Shown here: positions 15,841 to 26,319 of the stretch, piece after piece
Numbering within the stretch: the stretch's first letter is position 1
How the letters are laid out: each line of letters starts with the position of its first letter
Source of the DNA: an uncultured Chthonomonas sp.
GTDB taxonomy: Bacteria > Armatimonadota > Chthonomonadetes > Chthonomonadales > Chthonomonadaceae
Reading direction: 5' to 3'
DNA: 45,374 bases
NCBI GenBank assembly: GCA_903919615.1
Contig: CAIXIX010000367.1
Span: forward strand, 1 to 45,374
Notes under the pieces: model-generated
What the model was told of the DNA's origin: nothing
The model's database searches: none
Seen by the model: only the letters and a program-made list of their open reading frames with translations
Translations under genes and position numbers: made by a program

Positions 15841-16611
15841 TTGCAATCCCATCGCCGTTCCCTTTCTCGTTTGCTGGCGGCAGTACTAAGCACAGTTGCG
15901 GCGGCCGGTTCGGCTTCTTCACAAACGGTTCAAAGCTCGCATAAACTGGCGGACTATGTTTCAACTGTAAAGGATTTGTCTGAAACGGTTCGGGTTGTTC
16001 AGAGCGACACCGCGCAGCTTGCCAGAATTGGCTCAGATTTCGGCGCAACTTACACGCTTAAGACGATGCACATGATGTACCTGCAGCCGGATCGTCTGCG
16101 GTTGGACGGCAACTCGCCAACCCGCGGAACTGCGTTAATGCTGCTAAATGGCTCCATAAGGTATGTAGATATTCCACGCTTTAAGATTCATCTAACGGAA
16201 AACCTGGAAAAGTCGTCATCGAGGAGACAGTCGACCCTGGAGCTCGAAGGAATCCTGTCCCCGGACACGCTTACCTATTTGACTGGAACCTATGTTCGAA
16301 CTGAAATGCTGGATGGCGGACAGAGCGAAGTATTTGACCTCCACTATACAGGTTCACAGTCTCAACAGCACTTTCTCGTCTGGGTGGACGACCGGACGCG
16401 TATAACAGTGAAGCGTCAGTGGTTCGATGCCGATAAGCATCTCAAGGCAACATTCTCATACGATCAACCCAAAGAGGTGTCGCCAGGAGTGTGGCTTCCA
16501 ACCCGCCTTCAGGTTCAGAACTCCGAAGGCGCAATTGCTGCAGTTATTGCGCTTGAAGACGTTAAAGTCAACACTGGCCTCATGCCCGATCTGTTCAACA
16601 TTCCATCGTGA
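15841..16611 (+). CDS. LolA/RseB-like outer-membrane lipoprotein-sorting protein
   Basis: It starts at TTG, five bases after GGAGG. The 256-residue product has a signal peptide (LLAAVLSTVAAAGSASSQ). A single half-barrel-type domain follows, typical of the LolA/LppX/RseB superfamily: repeated strands such as DFGATYTLKTMHMMYLQPDR, RYVDIPRFKIHL and HFLVWVDDRTRITVKRQWFD, then GVWLPTRLQVQN. Such proteins bind lipids or lipoprotein acyl chains in the periplasm. The next gene overlaps by 4 bp (GTGA), so both are co-transcribed and probably act on the same lipid or glycolipid route. The exact ligand cannot be read from the sequence. Confidence 0.75.
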   Translation: MQSHRRSLSRLLAAVLSTVAAAGSASSQTVQSSHKLADYVSTVKDLSETVRVVQSDTAQLARIGSDFGATYTLKTMHMMYLQPDRLRLDGNSPTRGTALMLLNGSIRYVDIPRFKIHLTENLEKSSSRRQSTLELEGILSPDTLTYLTGTYVRTEMLDGGQSEVFDLHYTGSQSQQHFLVWVDDRTRITVKRQWFDADKHLKATFSYDQPKEVSPGVWLPTRLQVQNSEGAIAAVIALEDVKVNTGLMPDLFNIPS

Positions 16612-18272
16612 GCAAGACGAAATCGAACTTGCGATCGGGAAATGCCGACTCAAATCAGCAGGGCAAGGTTGATTCAAGGTGGGATCGAGCCGCGATCCTG
16701 TTCCTCATTGTAACCACCGTTATACGACTGTTCCAACTTTCAGCGACAAATCTCGTCCCAGATGAGGCCTACTACTGGGATTGGTCTCGCCGTCCGTCGT
16801 TAGGGTACTACGATCAGGGCCCATTTATCGCCTATTTAATAAGAACCACGACGGCTCTGTTCGGAACCAATGAGTTTGGCGTTCGAATTGGTGTGCTCCT
16901 CTGTTCCCTCGGCGCCGTTGTACTGGCTGGTATGGTCGCCCGGCGGTGCTTTTCGCCTCTTGCTGGATTTCTAACCGTTGTCCTGCTTGGCTCGACGCCT
17001 CTCATGGAGGTCGGGAGCATAATCGCTACTTACGATCCCCCGCTCGTTTTTTTCTGGATGTTATCGGTGCTGCTCATTGAGCGCGCCCTTTTTGGCGGCG
17101 AGGGCGAGAAGGTATCGGTTCGTTACTGGCTGCTTGCAGGCGTTTCGACCGGGTTTGGCCTCTTGAGCAAGCACACCATGTTGCTGATTGCTCCAGGGCT
17201 TATCCTCTATCTCGCACTAAACAAACGGCACAGACGGTGGCTGGCACGCCCCGAGCCCTATCTTGCTTTTGGAATTTGCCTGCTGATGTATTCCGGAGTT
17301 ATCATCTGGAATGCACAACATCACTGGTGGACCTTTGGGCACCTGCTGTTTTTGACCTCCGGGGCGAAAGGAAAGCCGGAACCCCTAAAGCATCTCGGGG
17401 ATTACCTTGCCTCCCAGGCGCTGCTTGTTGGCCCGGTTCTGTTCTTCGGAACCTTTAGCGGATTTTCTGGATTGAGACAGCGACTTCGCGCGTTGATGAC
17501 CGGGGATTTTGATGGTGTGCCTGAAGGAGCGCAGCAGGCTGGAAGACAGCTCTACTTGATGTGCATGGGCTGGCCGACACTCGCTTTCTTTCTGCTGCTC
17601 TCGCTAAAGACGAAAGTGCAGGGAAACTGGGCTGTTTTTGCGTGGTTAACACCCGCTATCCTCTGGTCGGGGATTATATCGGCGAAATATGCCAGGGCGG
17701 CGGATGGCAAAATACGACGGCGTTCATTATCGCCTGCCTTAAGTTCGTTTGTGCTTGCAGGCGTTCTTTCTGTTGTAATGGTGTTTCCAGCCATTGCTTT
17801 CCGGCTCGGTCTTAAGCTCAAGCCCGATAACGATCAAACGAATCAGTTTGTCGGTTGGCGTGAAACGGTCGACCGAGTTCAACAGGTGCGCCAGGAGATG
17901 AGCTCTGGGCCTGATGGCAAGCAGCATCGCCCGGTGTTTATTGTTGGCAGTGGGTATCAGTACCCGGCGATGCTTGGGTTCTATCTTCCAGACCGGCCGG
18001 AGACCTTTGATATGTTCTTGCATTTCCGATTGGATATGTATGCTGCATATGTGGAGCATCTAACAGCCCGTTTGGGTCAGGATGCCGTCTTTATAAATGA
18101 GAACCAAACCGAAGACGCAGATCTGCGTAAGGTGTTTACCGAGGTTACCTGGGATCCGCCACTGCCGATCTATCGAAAACCTTACTATGCCGGGCCGATT
18201 CGTACGGTCTATATCGCGAGATGCAGAGGATACAGGCTGTACACAGGCACATCCTGGCATGTTGGTGGTTAA
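16608..18272 (+). CDS. ArnT/PMT-like membrane glycosyltransferase
   Basis: This 554-residue polytopic membrane protein starts at GTG, overlapping the previous stop by 4 bp. The first periplasmic loop carries LVPDEAYYWDWSRRPSLGYY and DQGPFIAYL. That is the GT39/GT83 signature, with the catalytic Asp-Glu pair after the first helix. About ten to twelve hydrophobic segments follow. The C-terminal ~120 residues form a soluble periplasmic domain (VFIVGSGYQYPAMLGFYLPD). Members transfer sugars from polyprenyl-phosphate donors to lipid A, glycolipids or proteins. Pairing with a LolA-like carrier suggests glycosylation of an envelope lipid. The exact donor and acceptor cannot be assigned. Confidence 0.85.
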   Translation: MSKTKSNLRSGNADSNQQGKVDSRWDRAAILFLIVTTVIRLFQLSATNLVPDEAYYWDWSRRPSLGYYDQGPFIAYLIRTTTALFGTNEFGVRIGVLLCSLGAVVLAGMVARRCFSPLAGFLTVVLLGSTPLMEVGSIIATYDPPLVFFWMLSVLLIERALFGGEGEKVSVRYWLLAGVSTGFGLLSKHTMLLIAPGLILYLALNKRHRRWLARPEPYLAFGICLLMYSGVIIWNAQHHWWTFGHLLFLTSGAKGKPEPLKHLGDYLASQALLVGPVLFFGTFSGFSGLRQRLRALMTGDFDGVPEGAQQAGRQLYLMCMGWPTLAFFLLLSLKTKVQGNWAVFAWLTPAILWSGIISAKYARAADGKIRRRSLSPALSSFVLAGVLSVVMVFPAIAFRLGLKLKPDNDQTNQFVGWRETVDRVQQVRQEMSSGPDGKQHRPVFIVGSGYQYPAMLGFYLPDRPETFDMFLHFRLDMYAAYVEHLTARLGQDAVFINENQTEDADLRKVFTEVTWDPPLPIYRKPYYAGPIRTVYIARCRGYRLYTGTSWHVGG

Positions 18273-18357
18273 GGCGTGATCGTGAGAAGAAGGTCACGGC
18301 AGGTTCTCTGTTTCTGTAGAAGTAGGTTGTACAAAAGCGCAACAGGAACCTGGAACA

Positions 18358-19686
18358 ATGGCGATCCATCTCGCAAGAAAACAGAAACAGAAGTACCTAA
18401 CGCACTTCAGTGCAAAGGCCAGACCGGACATTGAGCGATCGCACGACATCACCCGGCACCCGGGCTTTCGTGGCGAGATTTCGAGATTTCTTTGGAAAAT
18501 CTGGTATGTTCGCCTCACGCCGGCCGGGCGAAGCCTGGTTGTCCTCACCGCGCTTCTCTGTGCAGTCGGCTCTAATTCACTAAACATTCAAGCGTACGTG
18601 CCCATTGCGTACCTGCTATGCATATGGGGTGTCGCACTTTCATTCGTGCTCCTATGCAAACCGCAAATTACCGTAACCGCGGAGCATACGGATCGGATTC
18701 GTGCTGGTGAAGTCCTACCGGTAACTCTTACCGTAACCCAGAAGCGCAGATTTGGCTTTGCGGAGCTCAATATCATCCCCTTTGGCTTGCCACCAGGTTT
18801 AAATGCGATTCCGCTCGATGGCGCGATGCTGCCTTCCATGAATCGCAATGAAACAGCCGAAGTTGACGTTGGTGTTAGGTGCATTCGCCGCGGCAACTAC
18901 ACCTGGCCTGGCTACCGGGCTGAGACCGATTTCCCATTTGGGCTGCTCCGATCCTATGCAAATATTAAGACTCCGTCGCATGTCCTGGTTTTCCCTGAAT
19001 TCTCTCCCTTAATGAACTTGCGAATTCCATCTGGTCGGAGATACCAGCCCGGTGGAGTGGCGATGTCTTCCGATCTTGGGGAGTCGTTTGAGTACATCGG
19101 TAACCGCGAATACAGGGAAGGGGATAGCATTCGCAATATCGACTGGTCGGCAACGGCCAGGCTTGGAACGCCCATTGTGCGTGAGTATCGCGACGAGTAC
19201 TTTCTTCGTGTGGGAGTGGTGCTGGATACGCACCTGCCGCATGGATCGGGAAACGACGCGAAAGATGAGTTTGAATGCGCAGTTTCTGTGTGCGCCTCGG
19301 TTGCCGACTTTATGGCAAGGGCAGATTACCTCGTAGATCTGTTTGCCGCAGGTCCTAATCTGTACCATCTCACCGCTGGACGGAGCCTGGCCTACCTGGA
19401 TCAGATTCTGGATATTCTTGCCTGTGTTGAAGAGAGTAAAGACGAGCCATTCTCAACGCTGGAACCGGCGATCTCCGATTACCTTTCGCGCCTAACCACC
19501 GTCGTTTGCGTATTCCTTGACTGGTCCATTACCCGGCGTGAGTTTGTTGCAAAACTATCGATGGAAGGATCGGCTGTAAAGGTCATCATCGTTCGGGATC
19601 GGCCCTGCACGCTCACACCAGAGCTGAACGAAAGATTGACGCTCATCAGCAGGGCAGCCATTGAAGCAGGGCTGGAGGAGCTGTAA
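18358..19686 (+). CDS. DUF58 domain protein
   Basis: This 442-residue protein has two adjacent transmembrane helices near residues 55-100 (SLVVLTALLCAVGSNSL and IAYLLCIWGVALSFVLL). An extracytoplasmic or linker beta region is followed by the DUF58 signature at about 245-275 (YIGNREYREGDSIRNIDWSA, then RLGTPIVREY). Its C-terminal half resembles a von Willebrand A-like fold. DUF58 proteins almost always travel with MoxR ATPases and transglutaminase-like membrane proteins, and both follow here. The trio is thought to act in envelope assembly or in maturation of complexes. ATG 18358 follows AGGAACCTGG. Confidence 0.9.
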   Translation: MAIHLARKQKQKYLTHFSAKARPDIERSHDITRHPGFRGEISRFLWKIWYVRLTPAGRSLVVLTALLCAVGSNSLNIQAYVPIAYLLCIWGVALSFVLLCKPQITVTAEHTDRIRAGEVLPVTLTVTQKRRFGFAELNIIPFGLPPGLNAIPLDGAMLPSMNRNETAEVDVGVRCIRRGNYTWPGYRAETDFPFGLLRSYANIKTPSHVLVFPEFSPLMNLRIPSGRRYQPGGVAMSSDLGESFEYIGNREYREGDSIRNIDWSATARLGTPIVREYRDEYFLRVGVVLDTHLPHGSGNDAKDEFECAVSVCASVADFMARADYLVDLFAAGPNLYHLTAGRSLAYLDQILDILACVEESKDEPFSTLEPAISDYLSRLTTVVCVFLDWSITRREFVAKLSMEGSAVKVIIVRDRPCTLTPELNERLTLISRAAIEAGLEEL

Positions 19687-19690
19687 ACAG

Positions 19691-21682
19691 ATGACTTCAG
19701 CTGCTGTACATCCGCATCCGCACAGAATAAACGGGTATTTCGCGTGCGCAGCAATATGCGCTTGCGCCTCCCTGTGGTATCGGGAAGGGCGGCCATCGGT
19801 AGACCTGCCAATCCTGGGCTCATTCTTTGCCCTTTCCTATGTCATTCCCTGGAGAATGGAGCGTTTCAGAGCTCTTGCGCTCGCTCGCTGTGTGCTGTTT
19901 CCCCTCGTAGTTGTGCTGTATCGATGGCACTCCGCGCAGGAAGTCGGGACCGTGGTTGATCCGATGGTTCCAGATGAGGTCGCGGTGTTGTGCTTCGCGG
20001 AGCTTACGGTAAGAGCCTGGTCTCGTAATGCCTGTATAAGCGCCGCGACGCCCGTGATGCTGATAGGTACCGTTTTTGTAATCGCGATTAACACCTATGA
20101 TGATCTGCAGGGAAGGTTTAGTACACCACCCTTTGTGCTTTTGCTGCTGCTCGGGATAGTCGAGCACAGGGTCGAGCGGGATGCAACTGCCGCTCGTAGA
20201 GCGCGACCTGTGTTGAACCTTGCATTCCTTGTTGCGGCATTTTTTGGCGCAGGGCTGTTTCTACTTGTTACTGCCCAACGAGACATGATCACGTACATGG
20301 CTAACATGGCGCTAATGCAGTCTCATCTGCCTACCAGAACTTCGGGGCTCAGCGATCAAAGCCGTTTAAGCTCCATGTACGGGCAGGAAGAGTCGTTCGA
20401 TCGCGTCCTTGGAATCAAAACGGAAGCGGACGTAAGCCATATGCGGGCCGGCGCAATGATTACCTACACATCTGGTGCATGGGGCCCCGGCTTCCGTCGT
20501 GGCAACAGAAAGTATGTCCCGATCGATGGAAGCTCGAACTTGATTGGACGAAGCGCTGGCGAGGCAGCCAGCGTGATCACATTCATGCCTCTGGACAATA
20601 TGATCCTTCTGCCTCTCAACGCCGCTTCAGTAGACATTGATCAGCCAACGACTCTGCGCTGGGCTCGCGACTCGGGTGGGCCGCTAGTTGCCGAGCCAGC
20701 AATCGAAAATTATACTTTCAAGGTAGGGAAGGAAGATGCGCAAGGGCCGTTGTGTTTGCCGCCCGATCGAGACACCATACAGGCGCTTTTGAACGTGCCA
20801 AAAAGCATAACGCCTGACATCCGTGCTCTTGCAAGCCGCATCGTTTCTGGCTGCAATACGCCCGAGCAGAAGATTCGGGCTATCGAGAACTATCTCCCAG
20901 CGAACCACAAGTACAGCCTCACAATACAGGTGGACGACCACGATCCCCTTGGTGACTTTCTGTTCTCCAACAAGGCTGCACACTGTGAGTACTTTGCGTC
21001 TGCCGCTGTGATGCTCATGCGGCGTGTGGGCATACCTGCACGCTATGTCATAGGATATTATGCTCACGAGCGTGAAGACGGAATGATTGTTGTGCGGCAG
21101 CGAGATGCACACGCATGGGCCGAAGCATGGGTTAAGGGAAAAGGATGGATCACCGTTGACGCAACGCCAGGTGATGGCTTGCCTGGCCATCAGTCTTCCG
21201 ACCTGCCATTTTGGCGTGCCTGGACCGAGAAGTTTCAAGACTGGATGACCACGGTCAAGCAGACGATGACCCCAGACAGACTTCGCGTGCCCTTCTTGGG
21301 CCTTAGTGGACTTTTAGCGCTGTATTTGGCGATCAGGCTATCGGGCAGGTTCCGGTTCAAGACAGGGAAACGCTCCTCTATGACGTCGTATTCGGTGACG
21401 GATGTCGATCTGTTGAGATTGCATGCCAGATTTGAACGCGCGTGCCGACAGTGCGGACTGCGCTGCCCTGCCGATGTCCCATGGCGCGACTTTTTACAGA
21501 ATCCTGAGCTTATGCAGGCCTTAAGCCCATCAACACCGCCTGAAGCCGCTGCGATAGTTGCGGGGCGTAAGTTCGTCGATCTTTACTACGAGGCAAGATT
21601 TGGCAGCATCAATGATCGAGCGCTTTTGCAGTGTATTTCGGATTTGGTATCCGACCTGGAGAGAATATCGAGGCTGCGATAA
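19691..21682 (+). CDS. Transglutaminase-like membrane protein (DUF3488/transglut-core/DUF4129 type)
   Basis: I place the start at ATG 19691, 10 bases after GGAGGAG and 4 bp past the DUF58 stop, giving 663 residues. The N-terminal ~200 residues contain several membrane helices. A periplasmic region leads to the transglutaminase core with the papain-like triad: Cys432 in HCEYFAS, His474 in DAHAWAE and Asp490 in VDATPGDG. One more transmembrane helix (LSGLLALYLAIRLSG) and a cytosolic helical C-terminus follow. Such proteins probably act as peptidases or transglutaminases on envelope substrates. They form a conserved operon with the flanking DUF58 and MoxR genes. Confidence 0.9.
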   Translation: MTSAAVHPHPHRINGYFACAAICACASLWYREGRPSVDLPILGSFFALSYVIPWRMERFRALALARCVLFPLVVVLYRWHSAQEVGTVVDPMVPDEVAVLCFAELTVRAWSRNACISAATPVMLIGTVFVIAINTYDDLQGRFSTPPFVLLLLLGIVEHRVERDATAARRARPVLNLAFLVAAFFGAGLFLLVTAQRDMITYMANMALMQSHLPTRTSGLSDQSRLSSMYGQEESFDRVLGIKTEADVSHMRAGAMITYTSGAWGPGFRRGNRKYVPIDGSSNLIGRSAGEAASVITFMPLDNMILLPLNAASVDIDQPTTLRWARDSGGPLVAEPAIENYTFKVGKEDAQGPLCLPPDRDTIQALLNVPKSITPDIRALASRIVSGCNTPEQKIRAIENYLPANHKYSLTIQVDDHDPLGDFLFSNKAAHCEYFASAAVMLMRRVGIPARYVIGYYAHEREDGMIVVRQRDAHAWAEAWVKGKGWITVDATPGDGLPGHQSSDLPFWRAWTEKFQDWMTTVKQTMTPDRLRVPFLGLSGLLALYLAIRLSGRFRFKTGKRSSMTSYSVTDVDLLRLHARFERACRQCGLRCPADVPWRDFLQNPELMQALSPSTPPEAAAIVAGRKFVDLYYEARFGSINDRALLQCISDLVSDLERISRLR

Positions 21683-21699
21683 ATTGAGGAGAAGAGTAA

Positions 21700-22638
21700 A
21701 TGACACCTGAGTTTTTGTCCAAAGCACAAGCCATAGAGCGCAATCTCTCCACCGTAATTCGTGGCAAAGCGGAAAGCTTGCGCCTTGTCGTTATATCCAT
21801 GATCGCTGGTGGGCACACGCTACTGGAGGATGTGCCAGGTACCGGGAAAACAACGCTTGCCAAATCGCTTGCGCGCTCCATTGATGGGATCTTTCGCAGA
21901 ATTCAATTTACACCCGACCTGCTGCCAGCCGATATAACGGGCAGCAGCTTCTACAACCCGCGCGAAGGAGTGTTTGAATACCGTGAAGGACCTGTCTTTG
22001 CCAATGTTGTGCTGGCAGACGAAATAAATAGGACGTCGCCGAGAACGCAATCTGCTTTGCTTGAAGTTATGAGTGAAAACCAGATAACCATTGATGGCAA
22101 ACGGCGAGACTTGCCCCAGCCATTCTTTGTTATCGCCACCCAGAACCCATCGGACTTTCACGGCACTTACCCGCTGCCGGAAGCCCAGCTCGACAGATTC
22201 ATGATTCGTGTTACTATGGGATATCCAGAGCCGGATGAGGAGTTGGAGATCCTGTACAGCCAGAACGATCATCATCCCTTTGACGACCTTGGTCCTGTCG
22301 CAAGCTGCGTCGATGTTCTGCGGCTGCAGGATGCGATCAAATCGGTGCGAATGGATCGATCCGTTGCGGAATACATCCTACGCCTCGTGCAGGCGACACG
22401 TACCGACACGAGACTCAGGCTGAGTGTCTCTCCGAGAGGATCTCTGGCGCTGTACCGCACTGCGCAAGCGCGTGCCGCGCTATCGGGGCGAACGTATGTG
22501 CTTCCCGAAGATGTTCGGGCAATGGCAGCACCGGTGCTTGCTCATCGAATTCTACTCGATACCAAGTCTCGATATACCGGAGTAACGCCTGAGCATGTCG
22601 TCCAGGAGATAATACACATGACGCCCGTACCACGTTGA
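21700..22638 (+). CDS. MoxR-family AAA+ ATPase
   Basis: This 312-residue cytosolic ATPase has a ribosome site TTGAGGAGAAG before ATG. Walker A is EDVPGTGKTT (43-52), Walker B is VVLADEIN (103-110), the sensor-1 region is FFVIATQNPSD, and the lid domain contains SVSPRGSLALYRTAQARAAL. These features match the MoxR/RavA branch, which acts as a chaperone-like remodeller. It is the third gene of the DUF58-transglutaminase-MoxR set and is separated by 17 bp from its neighbour. The usual order has MoxR first; here it is last. Confidence 0.93.
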   Translation: MTPEFLSKAQAIERNLSTVIRGKAESLRLVVISMIAGGHTLLEDVPGTGKTTLAKSLARSIDGIFRRIQFTPDLLPADITGSSFYNPREGVFEYREGPVFANVVLADEINRTSPRTQSALLEVMSENQITIDGKRRDLPQPFFVIATQNPSDFHGTYPLPEAQLDRFMIRVTMGYPEPDEELEILYSQNDHHPFDDLGPVASCVDVLRLQDAIKSVRMDRSVAEYILRLVQATRTDTRLRLSVSPRGSLALYRTAQARAALSGRTYVLPEDVRAMAAPVLAHRILLDTKSRYTGVTPEHVVQEIIHMTPVPR

Positions 22639-22673
22639 TGCAGTCGGCGCGTCGATATTGCGGCCTGTACACC

Positions 22674-22702
22674 TTGACATTGCGTACGGGCCTCTGTATA
22701 CT
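22674..22702 (+). promoter_or_regulatory. Sigma-70 promoter upstream of rsgA
   Basis: TTGACA (22674-22679) and TATACT (22697-22702) with a 17-bp spacer lie about 100 bp before the rsgA start. They make this gene independent of the MoxR operon. Confidence 0.75.
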
Positions 22703-22803
22703 CACGGTAGCTCAAACTACCAATATCATGGCGACTTCGCCTCTCAAAGCGAAGCCTGTATCCAAGTCTAACTTAGAGGCAGTACCAGGAGACACACAAG
22801 AAC

Positions 22804-23877
22804 TTGACCCAGATCCAATTGGAACCCGAAGTTGGGGACGACAGCTCGTCCGGCGAATTTGACAATTCGATACTCGATATAGATTCTGTAGATGATGGCC
22901 GTTACACAGGGCTTGTGCTAAGAGTAAATAGCGGCCTGTTTGTAGTTCAGCAAGTTAATTGTTCTATAGTTGAAACGCCGCCAGTGATGTGTACGCTGCG
23001 CGGCAATCTTCGAAAAAAGTTCTCGTATTCCACAAGCGGAAGTCAACCTAAGCGCGTTACGCAGGCCAAACAGCCTTTAAATTACGATACAGCTGCGGTT
23101 GGTGACCGCGTTAAGTATGTACTCATACCAGACGGATCTGGAGTGATCGAAGAGATCCTGCCTCGGCGATCTCGATTTGCAAGGTCTTCCTTTCGTGGAG
23201 CCGAACAGACGCTCGTAACAAATTTGGACCAGCTTGTTATTGTATTTGCCTGTGCCGAACCTAACCCGGATCCCTGGAGAATTGATCGATGGCTTGTAGC
23301 TGCCCAAAGCACTGGCATTGAGCCCTTGCTGATCGCTAACAAGCGAGATAAAGTGGACGACAAGACTTTCCACGAAGCATTTTCAGAGTTCCAGAAGATC
23401 GGGTATCGGGTAATTGCTACGAGCGCCAAAACAGGTGTTGGTCTCGATGAACTGAAAGATGCCCTCCGCGATAGGATCTCTGCATTCTCTGGTCCATCAG
23501 GAGTTGGAAAATCGAGTCTGCTTAATGCGATCCAGCCCGGACTAATGCTCGCTACAGGCGAGGTTGGGACAGTTACGTTCAAGGGGCGGCACACAACAAC
23601 GGTGCGTGAACTGCTGCCGCTTAATTGCGGCGGTTGGGTAGCGGATACGCCAGGATTGCGGAATCTTGAGCTTCTCAAGATGGATCGTGAAGAGCTGATC
23701 GAGAGTTTTGGGGAGTTCACGGAGCATATTGAGACCGCATGCCGCTTTCGAGATTGCAAGCATGTTAATGAGCCCGGTTGCAATTTGAAGCAGGCTGTTG
23801 AAGATGGGACTGTTACTCGCCGCCGTTATGAAAGCTTTTTGAGGTTGGCCCGAGAGTGCGAGACTACGGTACGGTAG
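22804..23877 (+). CDS. rsgA: Ribosome small-subunit-dependent GTPase A
   Basis: This 357-residue protein starts at TTG after AGGAGA. An OB-fold occupies ~30-120. The GTPase is circularly permuted, with motif order G4 (NKRD 179-182), G5 (SAKTG 207-211), G1 (GPSGVGKS 230-237) and G3 (DTPGL 281-285), which is diagnostic for RsgA/YjeQ. The C-terminal zinc finger is present (C313, C318, H320, C326). The enzyme assists late 30S maturation. The N-terminal ~25 residues before the OB-fold are acidic and Ser-rich and could be an overlong start call. Confidence 0.95.
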   Translation: MTQIQLEPEVGDDSSSGEFDNSILDIDSVDDGRYTGLVLRVNSGLFVVQQVNCSIVETPPVMCTLRGNLRKKFSYSTSGSQPKRVTQAKQPLNYDTAAVGDRVKYVLIPDGSGVIEEILPRRSRFARSSFRGAEQTLVTNLDQLVIVFACAEPNPDPWRIDRWLVAAQSTGIEPLLIANKRDKVDDKTFHEAFSEFQKIGYRVIATSAKTGVGLDELKDALRDRISAFSGPSGVGKSSLLNAIQPGLMLATGEVGTVTFKGRHTTTVRELLPLNCGGWVADTPGLRNLELLKMDREELIESFGEFTEHIETACRFRDCKHVNEPGCNLKQAVEDGTVTRRRYESFLRLARECETTVR

Positions 23878-23889
23878 GCATCTTAATTG

Positions 23890-23895
23890 TATAAT
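23890..23895 (+). promoter_or_regulatory. -10 element upstream of the helicase gene
   Basis: TATAAT lies in the short gap after rsgA, 22 bp before the helicase ATG. A leader of about 16 nt would still include the AAAGGA ribosome site. No clear -35 is visible. Confidence 0.45.
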
Positions 23896-23917
23896 AGGCT
23901 CGAAAGGATGCCTATCT

Positions 23918-26224
23918 ATGCCTGAACTGGATTTTGAAGACGCCGACGTTCCGCCGGAAGAGATTGAATCGCCTGAGGAACCTGAGAACCGGCATCCACT
24001 CCTTCGCGGACTGAATGCAGTTCAGTATGAGGCAGTGCTGCACAACGAGGGTCCCATCCTTCTCTTCGCAGGAGCGGGGAGCGGCAAAACCCGCGTGCTA
24101 ACGCATCGCGTTGCCTATCTCATCTCAGAGCGACATGTTTCTCCGTACCGCATTCTTGCTGTCACGTTCACAAACAAGGCAGCCAATGAAATGAAGGAGC
24201 GGATAGCACGCCTGATTGGCGATCGAAGAGGGCTCTGGATAGGCACCTTTCACTCCATATGCGCACGCCTGCTTCGCGAATTTGGAATGAAGATCGGCGT
24301 CGAGCAAGATTTTGTGGTCTACGACGATGGGGATCAAAATACGCTCATCAAGCAGATTATGAAGGCCTTTGATCTGGATGAGAAGAGCTATGCACCGCGT
24401 GCTCTGTTATCACAAATTAGCCGAGCTAAAGAGAAAATGATCGATCCGGACGGTTTTCCGGAGCACTTTGGCGGTCATTTTAATGATGTTTGTTGTAAGG
24501 TGTATCGAGAGTATCAGGAGCGATTGCGTCACAATAACGCACTCGATTTTGACGATCTTCTCACTGAAACTGTGAGATTGCTAAAGGAGCGCAAGGACGT
24601 TCTGGCGCAGCTTCACGATCGGTTTGAGTACCTGCTTGTAGACGAGTATCAAGACGTTAATTACGTTCAATATCTTCTGTTGCGCTACCTAGCTGCAAAG
24701 AATCGCAATATATGTGTTGTTGGAGATGATGATCAGAGCATCTATCTCTTCCGTGGCGCCGACGTAAAGCTTATCCTGCAGTTTGAAAAGGACTACCCTG
24801 AAGCCAGGGTCTTGAAGCTTGAGCAGAACTATCGCTCCACGCAGACCATTCTTGATGCCGCACACGCCGTAATCAGTAATAACAGCATACGCAAAGAGAA
24901 ACGGCTCTGGACTGAAAAGGAACGTGGCGCGCCGCTGGTTGTGCGTGAAGCCCAGAATGAGCAGGAAGAGGCGGTTTGGATAGTTCAGCGGATACGCGAA
25001 GACATCATCAAGACAGGTCGGAAACTTTCGGATTTCGCCGTATTGTATCGCACTAATGCGCAATCGCGCGCATTAGAAGAGGTGTTCATCAACTGGAATA
25101 CGGCCTATAGAATCATTGGCGGAATTCGGTTCTATGAACGCAAAGAGATTAAGGACGTTCTGGCCTATCTCCGATGTGTTAACTCTCCTCAAGATAGTAT
25201 CAGCATGCTGCGTATCATTAATGTTCCTGCGCGAAAGATTGGAGCCACATCCATAGCGGTACTCGAATCTGAGATGACGCGAAGGAGCTGCGCTCTTTGG
25301 GACGTACTTCAATCCGTCGATGATCTCAGGCAGCTAAATAGCCCTACGAGAGCGCGTATTTCTAGCTTTGCATCGATGATTGCAATGCTCCGTTCCGATC
25401 GTGATCGAATGAATGTCACCGATCTGGCAGAGCGAATCCTCGATCGGAGCGGCTACCGCGACGAGCTTGAACAAGAGAAGACGATTGAATCTCAAACCCG
25501 GCTGGAAAACATCGGAGAACTGCTTTCAAAAACGCGCCAATATGAGATGGAGACAGAGGCGGCTTCACTGACCGGATTTCTTGAGAATGTTTCGCTTGTT
25601 GCAGATATCGATAGCCTTGATGCTTCTGCCGATGCCGTTACTCTGATGACCCTCCACTCTGCAAAGGGACTGGAGTTTCCAGTCGTCTTCCTTGCAGGGA
25701 TGGAGGAGGGGCTGTTCCCTCACAAACGGGCGTTAGAGTCTGGATCCACAACGGAGTTTGAGGAAGAGAGACGATTGTGTTACGTTGGGATTACGCGAGC
25801 GGAGCAGCACTTGTATTTGAGTCACGCTGCGAGACGAACCGTTTTCGGAAGAGTTAACTACAGCGCCCCGTCGCGATTCCTGGCCGAGATCCCGGCAGAA
25901 CTGTTTGGTAAGGCACGGCAGTCCGTACAGAAGTCTCGCACCGTTTCAAGTTTCGATCCTGATGAAGATTATAAATCTCAGCGCGAGAAGCAACAACCCG
26001 CACGGCTCTGGGACAGTGGGCCGGTGTCGCCGCGTGAACAGCAGCGAATCGAACACGCGAGCGGCCTCCGCGTTGGAAAACGCGTTAGGCATGCTACTTT
26101 TGGGCTCGGGGTTGTCCTCAACGTTACCGGTGAAGGTGCAAACACTATCGTCGAGGTAGTTTTCGCCGGTCACGGCCCAAAGAAGCTCGCCTTAGCCTAT
26201 ACGAACCTGGATATTATTGCCTGA
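23918..26224 (+). CDS. pcrA: UvrD/PcrA-type superfamily 1A DNA helicase
   Basis: This 768-residue helicase carries the full UvrD/PcrA motif set: LNAVQYEAV (Q motif), AGAGSGKT (51-58), the [12 protein letters not shown] region, VDEYQD (241-246), [16 protein letters not shown] (265-280), LEQNYRS, the [20 protein letters not shown] region (motif V) and YVGITRAEQ (motif VI). The C-terminus ends in a Tudor-like segment ([17 protein letters not shown]) that in PcrA binds RNA polymerase. This supports PcrA over Rep. It unwinds 3'-5' in nucleotide excision repair, replication-fork processing and transcription-coupled repair. About 25 acidic residues precede the Q motif. Confidence 0.95.
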   Translation: MPELDFEDADVPPEEIESPEEPENRHPLLRGLNAVQYEAVLHNEGPILLFAGAGSGKTRVLTHRVAYLISERHVSPYRILAVTFTNKAANEMKERIARLIGDRRGLWIGTFHSICARLLREFGMKIGVEQDFVVYDDGDQNTLIKQIMKAFDLDEKSYAPRALLSQISRAKEKMIDPDGFPEHFGGHFNDVCCKVYREYQERLRHNNALDFDDLLTETVRLLKERKDVLAQLHDRFEYLLVDEYQDVNYVQYLLLRYLAAKNRNICVVGDDDQSIYLFRGADVKLILQFEKDYPEARVLKLEQNYRSTQTILDAAHAVISNNSIRKEKRLWTEKERGAPLVVREAQNEQEEAVWIVQRIREDIIKTGRKLSDFAVLYRTNAQSRALEEVFINWNTAYRIIGGIRFYERKEIKDVLAYLRCVNSPQDSISMLRIINVPARKIGATSIAVLESEMTRRSCALWDVLQSVDDLRQLNSPTRARISSFASMIAMLRSDRDRMNVTDLAERILDRSGYRDELEQEKTIESQTRLENIGELLSKTRQYEMETEAASLTGFLENVSLVADIDSLDASADAVTLMTLHSAKGLEFPVVFLAGMEEGLFPHKRALESGSTTEFEEERRLCYVGITRAEQHLYLSHAARRTVFGRVNYSAPSRFLAEIPAELFGKARQSVQKSRTVSSFDPDEDYKSQREKQQPARLWDSGPVSPREQQRIEHASGLRVGKRVRHATFGLGVVLNVTGEGANTIVEVVFAGHGPKKLALAYTNLDIIA

Positions 26225-26238
26225 TATTAAGAGCCTGC

Positions 26239-26244
26239 TATAAT
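26239..26244 (+). promoter_or_regulatory. -10 element upstream of the FKBP gene
   Basis: TATAAT lies 75 bp before the ATG and just after the helicase stop. The best -35 candidate (TTGCCT at 26218) has a short 15-bp spacer. Confidence 0.4.
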
Positions 26245-26319
26245 ATACACAACCAGCCATCTGGAATCACAAAGCAGTCGCAACACAATTGTCTTGCGGC
26301 TCGGGAGAATACGACCAAA